Source: Halalkalibacter oceani (GTDB taxonomy: Bacteria; Bacillota; Bacilli; Bacillales; Bacillaceae_D). Taken from it: 64,000 nucleotides of DNA. Positions within the stretch are counted from its first letter, which is position 1; the number at the start of each line of letters is the position of its first letter. The translations under genes and the position numbers were made by a program. Positions 53,274-60,819 of the stretch are shown in pieces. The DNA lies in assembly GCF_023715605.1 (NCBI RefSeq), contig NZ_JAMBOL010000003.1, forward strand, positions 350,076-414,075, written 5' to 3'. The notes under the pieces were generated by a model, which did no database searches, had not been told where the DNA came from, and saw only the letters and a list, made by a program, of their open reading frames with translations.

Positions 53274-53735
53274 TTACCGTTTTACAGCGTTCTCCTCAAG
53301 GGCTTCTCTAATATTGGCCGCAAATTCCGCTCCCATCTCTGTTGCCTTTGAACGAAAAGCAGACTGACCGATTGAGCCCAGCTTTCCGGCTAAACTTAAA
53401 TCCATAAAATATTGAACATCCGTCGACCCTTCGTCAACTTCGACCAAATCCAATTTCGCTTTTACTTTCAATTGACCGACTAACGAAAATGGCTTTCCTA
53501 AAATCTCTGATTGCAGCTGATTCGGCGGATCCAAATCTGTGATGCGGACATTGAGATTGAACTTTAATTTCATAAAGGCGATTTGCACTTTGGCTACAGC
53601 CTGGTAAACGCCTTCTTCCACTTCATCGACTTCTTCGCAGCCCGGCAGGCAGCGCGCTAATTGCTCCGTGTCCATTAAAAATGTCCACACATCCTGTTTT
53701 TTTGCCTGTACGTTAAACTGATCTTCAATAATCAT
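53274..53735 (-). CDS. coxG: CoxG-like SRPBCC-fold protein
   Basis: 153 residues. Starts MIIEDQFNVQAKKQDVWTFL and has RCLPGCEEVDEVEEG (~32) and VDEGSTDVQYFMDLSLAGKLGSIGQ (given by ends), as in CoxG. In CO dehydrogenase systems it anchors or matures the enzyme at the membrane; a membrane segment is not visible here. Its start overlaps the cyclase stop (ATGA). The pairing with a non-CO molybdenum hydroxylase is common in aromatic-acid operons. Confidence 0.88.
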   Translation of the reverse strand: MIIEDQFNVQAKKQDVWTFLMDTEQLARCLPGCEEVDEVEEGVYQAVAKVQIAFMKLKFNLNVRITDLDPPNQLQSEILGKPFSLVGQLKVKAKLDLVEVDEGSTDVQYFMDLSLAGKLGSIGQSAFRSKATEMGAEFAANIREALEENAVKR

Positions 53736-54454
53736 CGTAGGCCTCCCTCTACTATCTCAGCATTTAAAATCGCTGCTGCTCTCGTTAATCCGGCTGTTCC
53801 CTTTTTAATTTTTAATGGAAGTCCAATGTAAAGGAAACGCTTGCCGGCAACCTCGCGTAAATCTCCGAGATTTTCCGTGTTTAATAGATTCCGCTCAGCG
53901 CAAACCGTATGAGCGGGCTTCCATTCCTCTCCTTTGTGAGGACTGACATCAATGCTGACGGCGTCAATTCCGATATGCTGCACCCCTTGATCGGCGAGCC
54001 ATTCTGTTGCTTCGCGGTTCAATCCTGGATTCTGCTGGTTGTAGACCGGCTTTGGAAAATGCCGTTCATACGTGCCTGTGTACAATAAGACGATTTTAAT
54101 CCCTGTCAGATCCAAACGCGCTTGTTCACATCCGTTGATTAGATGATCCTTTGTAATATAATCTGAATCGGGCACATCGGAGACGTCTAAGCAGACCGCA
54201 GGCCCGGCAAACCGTTCCAATTCGATCTCCTCAATCGATTTCGCATCCGGGTTGCCGTCCATGTGAATAAAAGAGTCGGTATGAGTTCCGGCGTGCTCTG
54301 ACATTAAAATGGTGTTAACGGCAAACGACCGTTTCCCCCCGCCGATGTCCTTCAGCTCGGTCATCGGAAAGACAACAGTCGGCTGATGACCGGGATAAAC
54401 CGGCTGCCCTTTGAAAATTTCCTGTGAAAGATCAATGATTTTCAATTTGCTCAC
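53732..54454 (-). CDS. Cyclase-family (kynurenine formamidase-like) metal-dependent hydrolase
   Basis: 240 residues. N-terminal IDLSQEIFKGQPVYPGH. Metal site HAGTHTDSFIHMDG (~54-67) with the H-x-G-T-H-x-D motif, and second half IGIDAVSIDVSPHKGE (~155). Family members hydrolyse N-formylkynurenine, isatin and similar cyclic or formyl amides. That suggests ring-opening or deformylation of an N-heterocyclic intermediate here, an inference from context. It starts 9 bases after tctC1 and overlaps coxG. Confidence 0.85.
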   Translation of the reverse strand: MSKLKIIDLSQEIFKGQPVYPGHQPTVVFPMTELKDIGGGKRSFAVNTILMSEHAGTHTDSFIHMDGNPDAKSIEEIELERFAGPAVCLDVSDVPDSDYITKDHLINGCEQARLDLTGIKIVLLYTGTYERHFPKPVYNQQNPGLNREATEWLADQGVQHIGIDAVSIDVSPHKGEEWKPAHTVCAERNLLNTENLGDLREVAGKRFLYIGLPLKIKKGTAGLTRAAAILNAEIVEGGLR

Positions 54455-54462
54455 CTCTTTTT

Positions 54463-55491
54463 TTAATCAACTTCAAACATATCCTGCAATTCCGCGATCC
54501 GGTTATGAATATATTCAATGTTCTCCCCGAATTCCTCGGCATTCCGCGTGCTGACAATAAATCCTGAATTGGTCCCCATTTCAATGAAGGACTCTTCTTC
54601 AACCGCCTTTGTAAAAGCGCTTTCAAGAATTTCGATTATGTCAGCCGGCGTTCCCGGAGGAGCAAAAAAGCCATAAACGATTTCAAAATAAGCGTCCTCA
54701 TAACCTAACTCAACCATTGTCGGGACATCAGGATAAACTTCAGAACGCTGCTCGCCGAGATAGCCGATAATCCGGACTTGATTATCTCTTACCAAAGCTT
54801 CGGCCCCGGCTTCACTAATAAGTCCAAAATCAACATGTCCTCCAGCTACCTGCGTCGATGCCCCGGCGTCGCCTTCAAACGGGATATATTGATGCTCAAG
54901 ACCGCTTTCACGTAAAAGAATACTGGCGAGCGTTGAGTTCGTTGCCGCCCCTGTTCCTGCAGCGGTAAGTGCCTTTTCCTTCGAAGCGTTAAATAAATCT
55001 TCCATCGTTTCAATTTCTGAATCAGACGAAACGGCGACAACGGTGGAATTATTACCGAAGATTTGGTAAACAGGTTCAAATTCCAGCACTTTAAAATCAT
55101 CGTTATTAACGAGCTCACCAATCGACATTGACGGCATCGGACTTGTTAAAATCGTGTAGCCATCGGGTTCTTCGCCAAATACTTGCGCTCTCGCAATACT
55201 CCCCCCAGCGCTTTCAACATTACGAATGACGACAGGTACCCCCAAATGCTCAGACAATTGCTGGGAAATAGAGCGCGCGACAAGGTCATTACTGCCTCCC
55301 GCTGCATTAGGGACGATAATCTCAATTTCATGCTCTGGATAGCTATTGTCTGCTGATGCTGCTTGATCACCTGATCCTTCCTGCTGTCCACTTCCTTCAC
55401 TTTCGGCATTTTCTGTGTTGGACCCACAGGCTGCAACCACTAAAAGCATCAATATGGCTATGATGACGAGCAGTCCTTTTTTTACGTTCAT
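54463..55491 (-). CDS. Tripartite tricarboxylate transporter substrate-binding lipoprotein TctC (copy 1)
   Basis: 342 residues from MNVKKGLLVII with GGAGGG upstream. Lipoprotein signal (LMLLVVAACG, Cys ~21), a low-complexity linker rich in E/S/G/Q, then IIVPNAAGGSNDLVARSIS (~55) and GGHVDFGLISEAGAEAL, as in Bug-type TctC proteins. The receptor binds a carboxylate in the wall space and delivers it to TctAB. It has no TctAB of its own here; those lie 5 kb upstream with a second TctC. First gene of the tctC1-cyclase-cox transcript. Confidence 0.9.
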   Translation of the reverse strand: MNVKKGLLVIIAILMLLVVAACGSNTENAESEGSGQQEGSGDQAASADNSYPEHEIEIIVPNAAGGSNDLVARSISQQLSEHLGVPVVIRNVESAGGSIARAQVFGEEPDGYTILTSPMPSMSIGELVNNDDFKVLEFEPVYQIFGNNSTVVAVSSDSEIETMEDLFNASKEKALTAAGTGAATNSTLASILLRESGLEHQYIPFEGDAGASTQVAGGHVDFGLISEAGAEALVRDNQVRIIGYLGEQRSEVYPDVPTMVELGYEDAYFEIVYGFFAPPGTPADIIEILESAFTKAVEEESFIEMGTNSGFIVSTRNAEEFGENIEYIHNRIAELQDMFEVD

Positions 55492-55569
55492 TACCAACCC
55501 TCCGTTTCTTTCACTTTGTGTGTTGATTTCCTCTCGTTTTTTCTATCCTCCTCTCTACACCTAGTTGTA

Positions 55570-55577
55570 TTAAGTAA
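55570..55577. promoter_or_regulatory. TTACTTAA motif at the tctC1 promoter
   Basis: Minus-strand GTTACTTAATACAA lies between the tctC1 promoter and the gene. The core TTACTTAA, with a following CAA, recurs just upstream of iclR at 56693-56700 (TTACTTAACCAA). It is a candidate IclR operator, on weak evidence. Confidence 0.3.
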
Positions 55578-55611
55578 CTTATTTTTAAGAGGAAACTTTG
55601 TTTCTTCTTTG

Positions 55612-55640
55612 ATTATAGTATGATCCCTTTTAACAATCAA
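55612..55640 (-). promoter_or_regulatory. SigA-type promoter for the tctC1 operon
   Basis: TTGATT (55640-55635) and TATAAT (55617-55612) on the minus strand with exactly 17 bases between, about 120 bases before the tctC1 ATG. Confidence 0.65.
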
Positions 55641-55784
55641 TGAAAAAATCAAAATTATTTAACAATTTTATATAAGAAAAACGCCTGAGTCGTTTTTCTT
55701 TGAAGCGGCGTGCAGTGCCGTTACAATTAGGGAGGCTTTCAGCCATCCTCGAATAACTTTAAAAGGTGAGGAAGGCAAGACAAA

Positions 55785-55864
55785 ACAGAGGTTACCAGCT
55801 CGTGACGGTCCAGCACATTGGTTAAGGCCGGGCAAAAGGTTGTTTTTAACCTTTTGGCCCGGCC
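55785..55864 (-). repeat. Composite intergenic repeat, copy C (inverted)
   Basis: Stem GGCCGGGCAAAAGGTT and complement (55826-55864), then on the minus strand the tail CTTAACCAATGTGCTGGACCGTCACGAGC. The tail matches copy B nearly base for base over CAATG...ACCG-CACGA-C. It is 15 bases after the iclR stop and also serves as its terminator. The rest of the 55492-55878 gap holds the tctC1 promoter and no credible gene. Confidence 0.7.
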
Positions 55865-55878
55865 CCATCACCCAAGCT

Positions 55879-56652
55879 TTATTCAATTGTCGGCAGCTGA
55901 TCCTTCAATGGTCCAATCGAGGCGTTGCATGTTTGAACGATTTGCTTAATTTTTTGTTCAGACATTCTGACAGTCGGAGCGGTTATAACGATGCTGGCCA
56001 TCAATTGCCGTTCTTTGGCATTGGAATAAACCGGCACCGCCACACCCGTAATTCCATGGTTGAATTCTTCGAGCGAGAGTGCATAGTCAAGCTGTTTTAT
56101 TTTTTCAAGCTCCTTTAACAATTCATTCAGATCCGTAATTGTATTTTCTGTGTAACGCGACATTCCATGCTGGCTGACAAGCCGGATAATCTCTTCCTGC
56201 GGCAATGTCGACAGCCACATTTTCCCCGCGGCCGAGCAATGAAGAGGAGCTTCCTTCCCGAGCATATCAGCGACCTTCAACTGATTGTCACCTTCAATTT
56301 TTTGCACAAAATAGACCTTCTCCTGACTTACGACAGATAGCTGCACGAGTTCCTTCACTTCTGCTGATATCGTTCTTAAAGCCGGGAGAAATAGTCCATC
56401 TATCCCCAAAGCATTAAAATGCTTTAATGACAGCCCGATAAAGTCATAGGACAAGCGGTAAAATCTCGTATCAGGATCCTGCTCGACATAATGGTTGTCC
56501 TTTAATGTTTTCAAAATTCGTGAAACGATGCTTTTGGATATTCCTGTTTCTTCGACGAGTTTGGAGACGCTCAACCCGTTCACTTTCCCGACAAGTGTTT
56601 TAATAATCACGAACGTGCGCTCTACTGCTGCTAATGAACTGTATTCGGCCAT
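55879..56652 (-). CDS. IclR-family transcriptional regulator
   Basis: 257 residues. N-terminal winged helix (LSVSKLVEETGISKSIVSRIL, from ~26) and C-terminal effector domain (ALRTISAEVKELVQLSVV; HCSAAGKMWLSTL at ~138; GITGVAVPVYSNAKERQLMAS at ~205). IclR proteins often control aromatic-acid degradation. It sits between the tctC2/tctAB/ubiD2 and the tctC1/cox operon parts and probably controls both. Confidence 0.9.
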   Translation of the reverse strand: MAEYSSLAAVERTFVIIKTLVGKVNGLSVSKLVEETGISKSIVSRILKTLKDNHYVEQDPDTRFYRLSYDFIGLSLKHFNALGIDGLFLPALRTISAEVKELVQLSVVSQEKVYFVQKIEGDNQLKVADMLGKEAPLHCSAAGKMWLSTLPQEEIIRLVSQHGMSRYTENTITDLNELLKELEKIKQLDYALSLEEFNHGITGVAVPVYSNAKERQLMASIVITAPTVRMSEQKIKQIVQTCNASIGPLKDQLPTIE

Positions 56653-56714
56653 CGACTTGTATTACCTCCTGTTTTCCTACTTTTTCTATTGGTTAAGTAA
56701 GGTATATAATAACA

Positions 56715-57017
56715 CTATTTTTTTTCGAATGCCCACATATTAATTTTCTTCTTCCCTCCTAAAATATAAGAATTGAACGTTTGCCAAAAATCAATTCTTT
56801 CTTCTTCGCGTATTCTTTTCATTTTTTCATATGCTTGCATATTTGGCAGCAAAAACTGTTCGACAAAAAGACCTGGTTGATCTACGCCCTCATAAATGAT
56901 TACTTCCCGACCACCTAAAGCTTCAATTTGTTCTTTTAATTCGTCTATTGCGCTGAGCACGTTTTCCTTCTTTCCATCCTCCGCTTTATACTCTGTTAGC
57001 ACTGTGATCTTGTTCAT
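56715..57017 (-). CDS. 100-residue ABM/NIPSNAP-like small protein
   Basis: Start MNKITVLTEYKAEDGKKENVL with GGAGGAAGAGG upstream. Predicted beta-alpha-beta-beta pattern with VLSAIDELKEQIEALGGRE as the first helix and FVEQFLLPNMQAYEKMKRI. It resembles the dimeric alpha+beta barrel of antibiotic-biosynthesis-monooxygenase or NIPSNAP proteins, but identity is not sure. Between ubiD2 (120 bases) and iclR (62 bases) on the same strand. Confidence 0.6.
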   Translation of the reverse strand: MNKITVLTEYKAEDGKKENVLSAIDELKEQIEALGGREVIIYEGVDQPGLFVEQFLLPNMQAYEKMKRIREEERIDFWQTFNSYILGGKKKINMWAFEKK

Positions 57018-57090
57018 TCCTCTTCCTCCTCTTATTATGAATAATGCAAGCTTTTATAAATAGACAATACAATATGTATAAGCATAAATA

Positions 57091-57118
57091 CAACTGAGTC
57101 TGGCAAGAGACTCAGTTG
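57091..57118. terminator. Hairpin after ubiD2
   Basis: CAACTGAGTCT and AGACTCAGTTG form a perfect 11-bp stem 20 bases after the ubiD2 stop. No long T-run follows, so termination may be partial and the downstream small gene and iclR may be reached by read-through. Confidence 0.5.
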
Positions 57119-57137
57119 TGAACGCTTTCTATCAAAT

Positions 57138-58778
57138 TTATTCTTGTTCTTCCTTGTACCATTTCGTATCTTTGTTGATCCATTCCGGACCAACCCGTTG
57201 ATTCACCTGTTCGGCTCCCGTTTCAAAATATTCTCCTCTGACCGCCCGTTCAGCCATTTTTTCATTAAATTCATCCCAATCTCCCATTGAGAAGCCGTGC
57301 CACGGCCATTCCGGGCGCAGCGTTGGCAGCTCCAGCTCTTCCCAAATATCCTTCGCTCTTTCCATATATTCTTTCTTCGGTAAAGATAATGGCGGCAAAT
57401 CTTCTTTTTTCGTTGCGTTCATGAGAAGGGTACCATCAACTGCATCATCTCCTCTTTCAGCACCTGAAGTTCTAGGTCCATGGCCTGGATCCCTACCGTG
57501 TAAAATTTGCACATCCTTTACAATGTTCATCCTATATGCCATCGACCAAAATATAGCATCGCTGTTCTCAGGATTAATATCATCACTCACAGCAACAACC
57601 ATTTTTCCCACTGCAGGCATAAATGCTGCTGCTCCAGTTAAAGCTCTCCACACATCTGTTTCTGTTGGATTCTTCATTTGTACAATAACCAGTTTCCGTA
57701 AGTTAGTAAGTGGTTCATGCATGACGACCTTTTGTACACTTGAAATACGAAGATGATTTTTAAGATGATCGAGAAATACCGGCTCGAATGCCACCTTTTT
57801 AATTAAGCTGCTTTCACTCGGCGTTACCTGGCTAATAATCGAGACAAAATTAGCCTTTTTCTTGCGCGTAATCGCCGTGACGTTCATATACGGGTTAAAT
57901 TCCTGTAAATTGACATGGCCGTGTGATTCGCCAAATGGCCCTTCCGGCTCAAGCGAGTCAGTCGGAACATATCCTTCTATGACAATTTCTGCGTCAGCCG
58001 GTACGAGCAAGTCTACCGTTTTTGCTTTTACGACTCTAAGCGGTTCGCCCAATAACGCCCCGGCGACGGAAAATTCATCCGTATTATATGGCAGCTTTTG
58101 CACAGAACAGTAGGACACGGCCGGTGGTCCACCGATAACTAAAGCGGCGGGCATCGGTTTGCCCATCTTCTTATATTTCAGCCAATGCTGATAGATTCCC
58201 TGGCCCATCTCGATAGACGGATTCATACCGAGCCGCCTTGAGCCTTTTATTTGCGCCCGATACGTTCCCATATTTTGAATGCCGTTCTCCGGATCGACTG
58301 AAATGTATTGTGAGCAAGTCGTATAGGGAGCATTATCAAAGCCCGGCGTCGAAATCGGAACCGGAATGTGTTCAAGGCCCTGGCCTTCAACATCTAATTC
58401 ATCTTCTATATAAACGACCTCCTGGCAAGCCGCTTCTTCCACTACGACCGGGTCAATCGGATTCGCTCTCGCTTCCGCCCATTTCTTGCCGATATCTTCG
58501 ACTTCCACACCCATTCCGATGCTGTACACTTCACGGTTAACCGATAATCCACCAACGACGACCGGCATTTCATATTTACGCCCATTGCTGTCTGTCACAT
58601 TATGAAACACGAATACTTTTCTTTCACTCTCCGGAATTCCGCCTCTAAATTGCCAGCGTACAAGCGGATGCAATTCCGTATCTTTATTAATCTCTTTATA
58701 AATATGACGAACGAGACCCTTCTCTTCTAATTTTTCCAAATGCGTTTGAAAACTAGGATAAAGTTTGGTTGTTGTCAT
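57138..58778 (-). CDS. UbiD-family prenylated-FMN decarboxylase (copy 2)
   Basis: 546 residues from MTTTKLYPSFQTH; AAAGGAG lies 7 bases before this ATG, and an ATG two codons upstream is too close to the site. Cofactor-site blocks: NMGTYRAQIKGSRRLGMNPS (~170-190) and MGKPMPAALVIGGPPAV. Catalytic-acid block PEGPFGESHGHVNLQ (~280). Longer than copy 1 by ~60 residues and only distantly related to it; the extra is mainly C-terminal. It overlaps tctA by 26 bases. Second acid decarboxylation in the pathway, or a different substrate. Confidence 0.9.
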   Translation of the reverse strand: MTTTKLYPSFQTHLEKLEEKGLVRHIYKEINKDTELHPLVRWQFRGGIPESERKVFVFHNVTDSNGRKYEMPVVVGGLSVNREVYSIGMGVEVEDIGKKWAEARANPIDPVVVEEAACQEVVYIEDELDVEGQGLEHIPVPISTPGFDNAPYTTCSQYISVDPENGIQNMGTYRAQIKGSRRLGMNPSIEMGQGIYQHWLKYKKMGKPMPAALVIGGPPAVSYCSVQKLPYNTDEFSVAGALLGEPLRVVKAKTVDLLVPADAEIVIEGYVPTDSLEPEGPFGESHGHVNLQEFNPYMNVTAITRKKKANFVSIISQVTPSESSLIKKVAFEPVFLDHLKNHLRISSVQKVVMHEPLTNLRKLVIVQMKNPTETDVWRALTGAAAFMPAVGKMVVAVSDDINPENSDAIFWSMAYRMNIVKDVQILHGRDPGHGPRTSGAERGDDAVDGTLLMNATKKEDLPPLSLPKKEYMERAKDIWEELELPTLRPEWPWHGFSMGDWDEFNEKMAERAVRGEYFETGAEQVNQRVGPEWINKDTKWYKEEQE

Positions 58779-60258
58779 AATCATTCTCCTTTTTATTGAT
58801 ATTTTTTATCGTCTTAATCAAGAATGGGAAAACCAGAATGAGAATCGTGATAATCAGGATCGTCAATGGGAACGGCGTAAAGAAAATACTATGAGAGCCG
58901 TCAGACATCAGCAATGCTCTTCGGTAATTACTTTCCACCATACTCCCGAGCACGAGGCCGAGAATAAGCGGAGCAAGAGGATAATGATACTTCACCATGA
59001 TATAGCCGAGTACACCAAAAGCGATCGCGATAAACATGTCGGTAACTTTATACTGGTACGCATAGGAGCCGACCAGCGCCAGTGTAATAATCGCGACACC
59101 GAGTATTTCATTGGGCACTAACGTCACTTTGACAAAATACTTCATTCCGATCATCGCCAGAACAAAAAAAGCAAATTGTGACAGGAGCATGCCGACAAAA
59201 ACAATATAGGAAATCGCCGAATCGCTGGAAAAGAAAGCCGCTCCCGGTTGAAGACCGTGCAATGTGATCGCCGCCAAAAAAATCGCCGAAGTCGCTCCCC
59301 CGGGGAGGCCAAGCGTAATAGCCGGTATTAATTCAGCTACCGATGTTGCATTGTTCGCACTTTCCGGCGCGATAACGCCCCCGACATTTCCTTTTCCATA
59401 TGATTTTGGCTTTTTAGAAGAACGCTGCTCAAACAAATAAGCAACAAAGTTGGCGATTGAAATTCCAACACCCGGGATCGCTCCCAATACAACCCCTAAC
59501 GTACTGGAACGGATTAAATTGACCGGTCTCTTGAACGTTTCAACCATTCCATCACGCACTTTGGAGATCGTTCCTTCGATTTTGGAAATCGTTCCTCCTT
59601 TTCCAAGCAGGATAAAGGCCTGCGATAAAGCAAACAGACCAATCGCCGCCGGAACAAAGGAAATCCCATCCTCCAAATAAACATTATCAAAGGTAAAGCG
59701 CAAGCCTCCACTTACCGGGTCGCGGCCGATGAAGGAAATAATCAGACCAAGTCCTGCCAGCATTAATCCTTTTAGCGTGTTCCCTTGAGAAGCAAAGGCG
59801 ACCATCGACAAACCAAAAATCGCTAACATAAAGTAAGTCGCCGCATTAAATTGCAGGGCGATGCTGGCGATTAAAGGAGACAGCCCTGCGAGCGCGATGA
59901 AGCCGACAATCCCGCCGATTAATGAGGCGGTCGCCGCCGCTCCTAAAGCTAATCCACCCTTTCCCTGCTGGGCGAGAGGATAGCCGTCAAACGTTGTCGC
60001 CACAGATCCGGGAGTTCCGGGTGCGTTAATCAGAATAGCCGTAATCGCACCACCGAAAACGCTTGCGGAATACAAGGCGCCCAAAAAGACAAGCGCAACA
60101 GCTGGGTCCATCCCGAAGGTTACCGGCAGAAACAATGCCAGCGTAAACGCAGGCCCGAGGCCCGGCAGAGCACCAAGCGTAATACCGATGATCGTTCCTC
60201 CGACAAGAACGATAAGATAGTCAAAACTTAAAAACATGCTAAACGCTTCTAACCACAA
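58753..60258 (-). CDS. tctA: Tripartite tricarboxylate transporter large permease TctA
   Basis: 501 residues, read from a TTG (LWLEAFSMFLSFDYL) 6 bases after GAGGTG; a GTG three codons upstream is possible. About 12 membrane helices. Hallmarks: GITLGALPGLGPAFTLAL (~27), LINAPGTPGSVATTFDGYPL (~80) and GVVLGAIPGVGISIANFVAY (~255), with ITLGLPGGATSAIFLAAIT (~330). Couples uptake of a carboxylate to the ion gradient with TctB and TctC. The ubiD2 start lies inside its end, so transport and decarboxylation are coupled in expression. Confidence 0.93.
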   Translation of the reverse strand: MWLEAFSMFLSFDYLIVLVGGTIIGITLGALPGLGPAFTLALFLPVTFGMDPAVALVFLGALYSASVFGGAITAILINAPGTPGSVATTFDGYPLAQQGKGGLALGAAATASLIGGIVGFIALAGLSPLIASIALQFNAATYFMLAIFGLSMVAFASQGNTLKGLMLAGLGLIISFIGRDPVSGGLRFTFDNVYLEDGISFVPAAIGLFALSQAFILLGKGGTISKIEGTISKVRDGMVETFKRPVNLIRSSTLGVVLGAIPGVGISIANFVAYLFEQRSSKKPKSYGKGNVGGVIAPESANNATSVAELIPAITLGLPGGATSAIFLAAITLHGLQPGAAFFSSDSAISYIVFVGMLLSQFAFFVLAMIGMKYFVKVTLVPNEILGVAIITLALVGSYAYQYKVTDMFIAIAFGVLGYIMVKYHYPLAPLILGLVLGSMVESNYRRALLMSDGSHSIFFTPFPLTILIITILILVFPFLIKTIKNINKKENDYDNNQTLS

Positions 60259-60285
60259 ATAAATCACCTCACAATTCTCATAAAG

Positions 60286-60753
60286 TTACAGCAAAAACCC
60301 ACTAGGGAAACGAACATTCATTAGCCACGAGAAACCGCCCCAGTAAATGACGAGCATCGAAATCGTCGAGATTATAATCAGCTTCCAATTTCGAAACTTA
60401 TACATATAAGGAATAACGAGCAGAAACAGCACAGTTGAAACAAAAAAGCCGACATAAATAATCAACAAATAATAGATAAGCGTCAAAGCTAAGATAAACC
60501 ACATTGGCTTTTGGCTTTCCCCTGTTTCTTCAGCAGCTTCTTCCTCACCTTCATCGGTTGCGGGCTTATTTTTTTTGCGATAGTCTTCAACGATCGCAAA
60601 AGCCGCAACGATAATCGTCAGCGCACAAACGAGTATCGGCGCAGACGCAGATTCGGAGGATAGCCCGGTTATCGCTAAAATTAAAAACAAAAGTGAAAGA
60701 AGCAGGATAAACAAATTGAGTAAAATCGGAACAATCACTTGATTACGTGTCAT
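60286..60753 (-). CDS. tctB: Tripartite tricarboxylate transporter small permease TctB
   Basis: 155 residues from MTRNQVIVPILL with GGAGGGG upstream. Four membrane helices, with an acidic loop (ATDEGEEEAAEETGE, ~65) between the second and third. Ends YWGGFSWLMNVRFPSGFLL, the family end. 27 bases before tctA. Confidence 0.9.
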   Translation of the reverse strand: MTRNQVIVPILLNLFILLLSLLFLILAITGLSSESASAPILVCALTIIVAAFAIVEDYRKKNKPATDEGEEEAAEETGESQKPMWFILALTLIYYLLIIYVGFFVSTVLFLLVIPYMYKFRNWKLIIISTISMLVIYWGGFSWLMNVRFPSGFLL

Positions 60754-60779
60754 ACGATTTCCCCTCCTTTTCTTCTTGA

Positions 60780-60816
60780 TAAAGGGCTGTCCCACTATCG
60801 AAGCTGGGACAGCACC
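60780..60816 (-). terminator. Intercistronic hairpin between tctC2 and tctB
   Basis: Minus-strand GCTGTCCCA pairs with TGGGACAGC around a ~10-base loop, right after the tctC2 stop. Probably a partial terminator or mRNA-stabilising hairpin that makes binding protein exceed permease, as is usual for binding-protein transporters. Confidence 0.6.
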
Positions 60817-60819
60817 GCT

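Noticed and set aside
50003..53735. Calling the cox-like genes an aerobic CO dehydrogenase
   Set aside because: The large subunit has GAFRGFG where the CODH active-site loop AYRCSFR should be; the family is wide and CoxG occurs with other hydroxylases.
55668..55886. 72-residue open frame on the minus strand
   Set aside because: It lies across the iclR stop and composite repeat copy C; composition reflects the repeat, not a protein.
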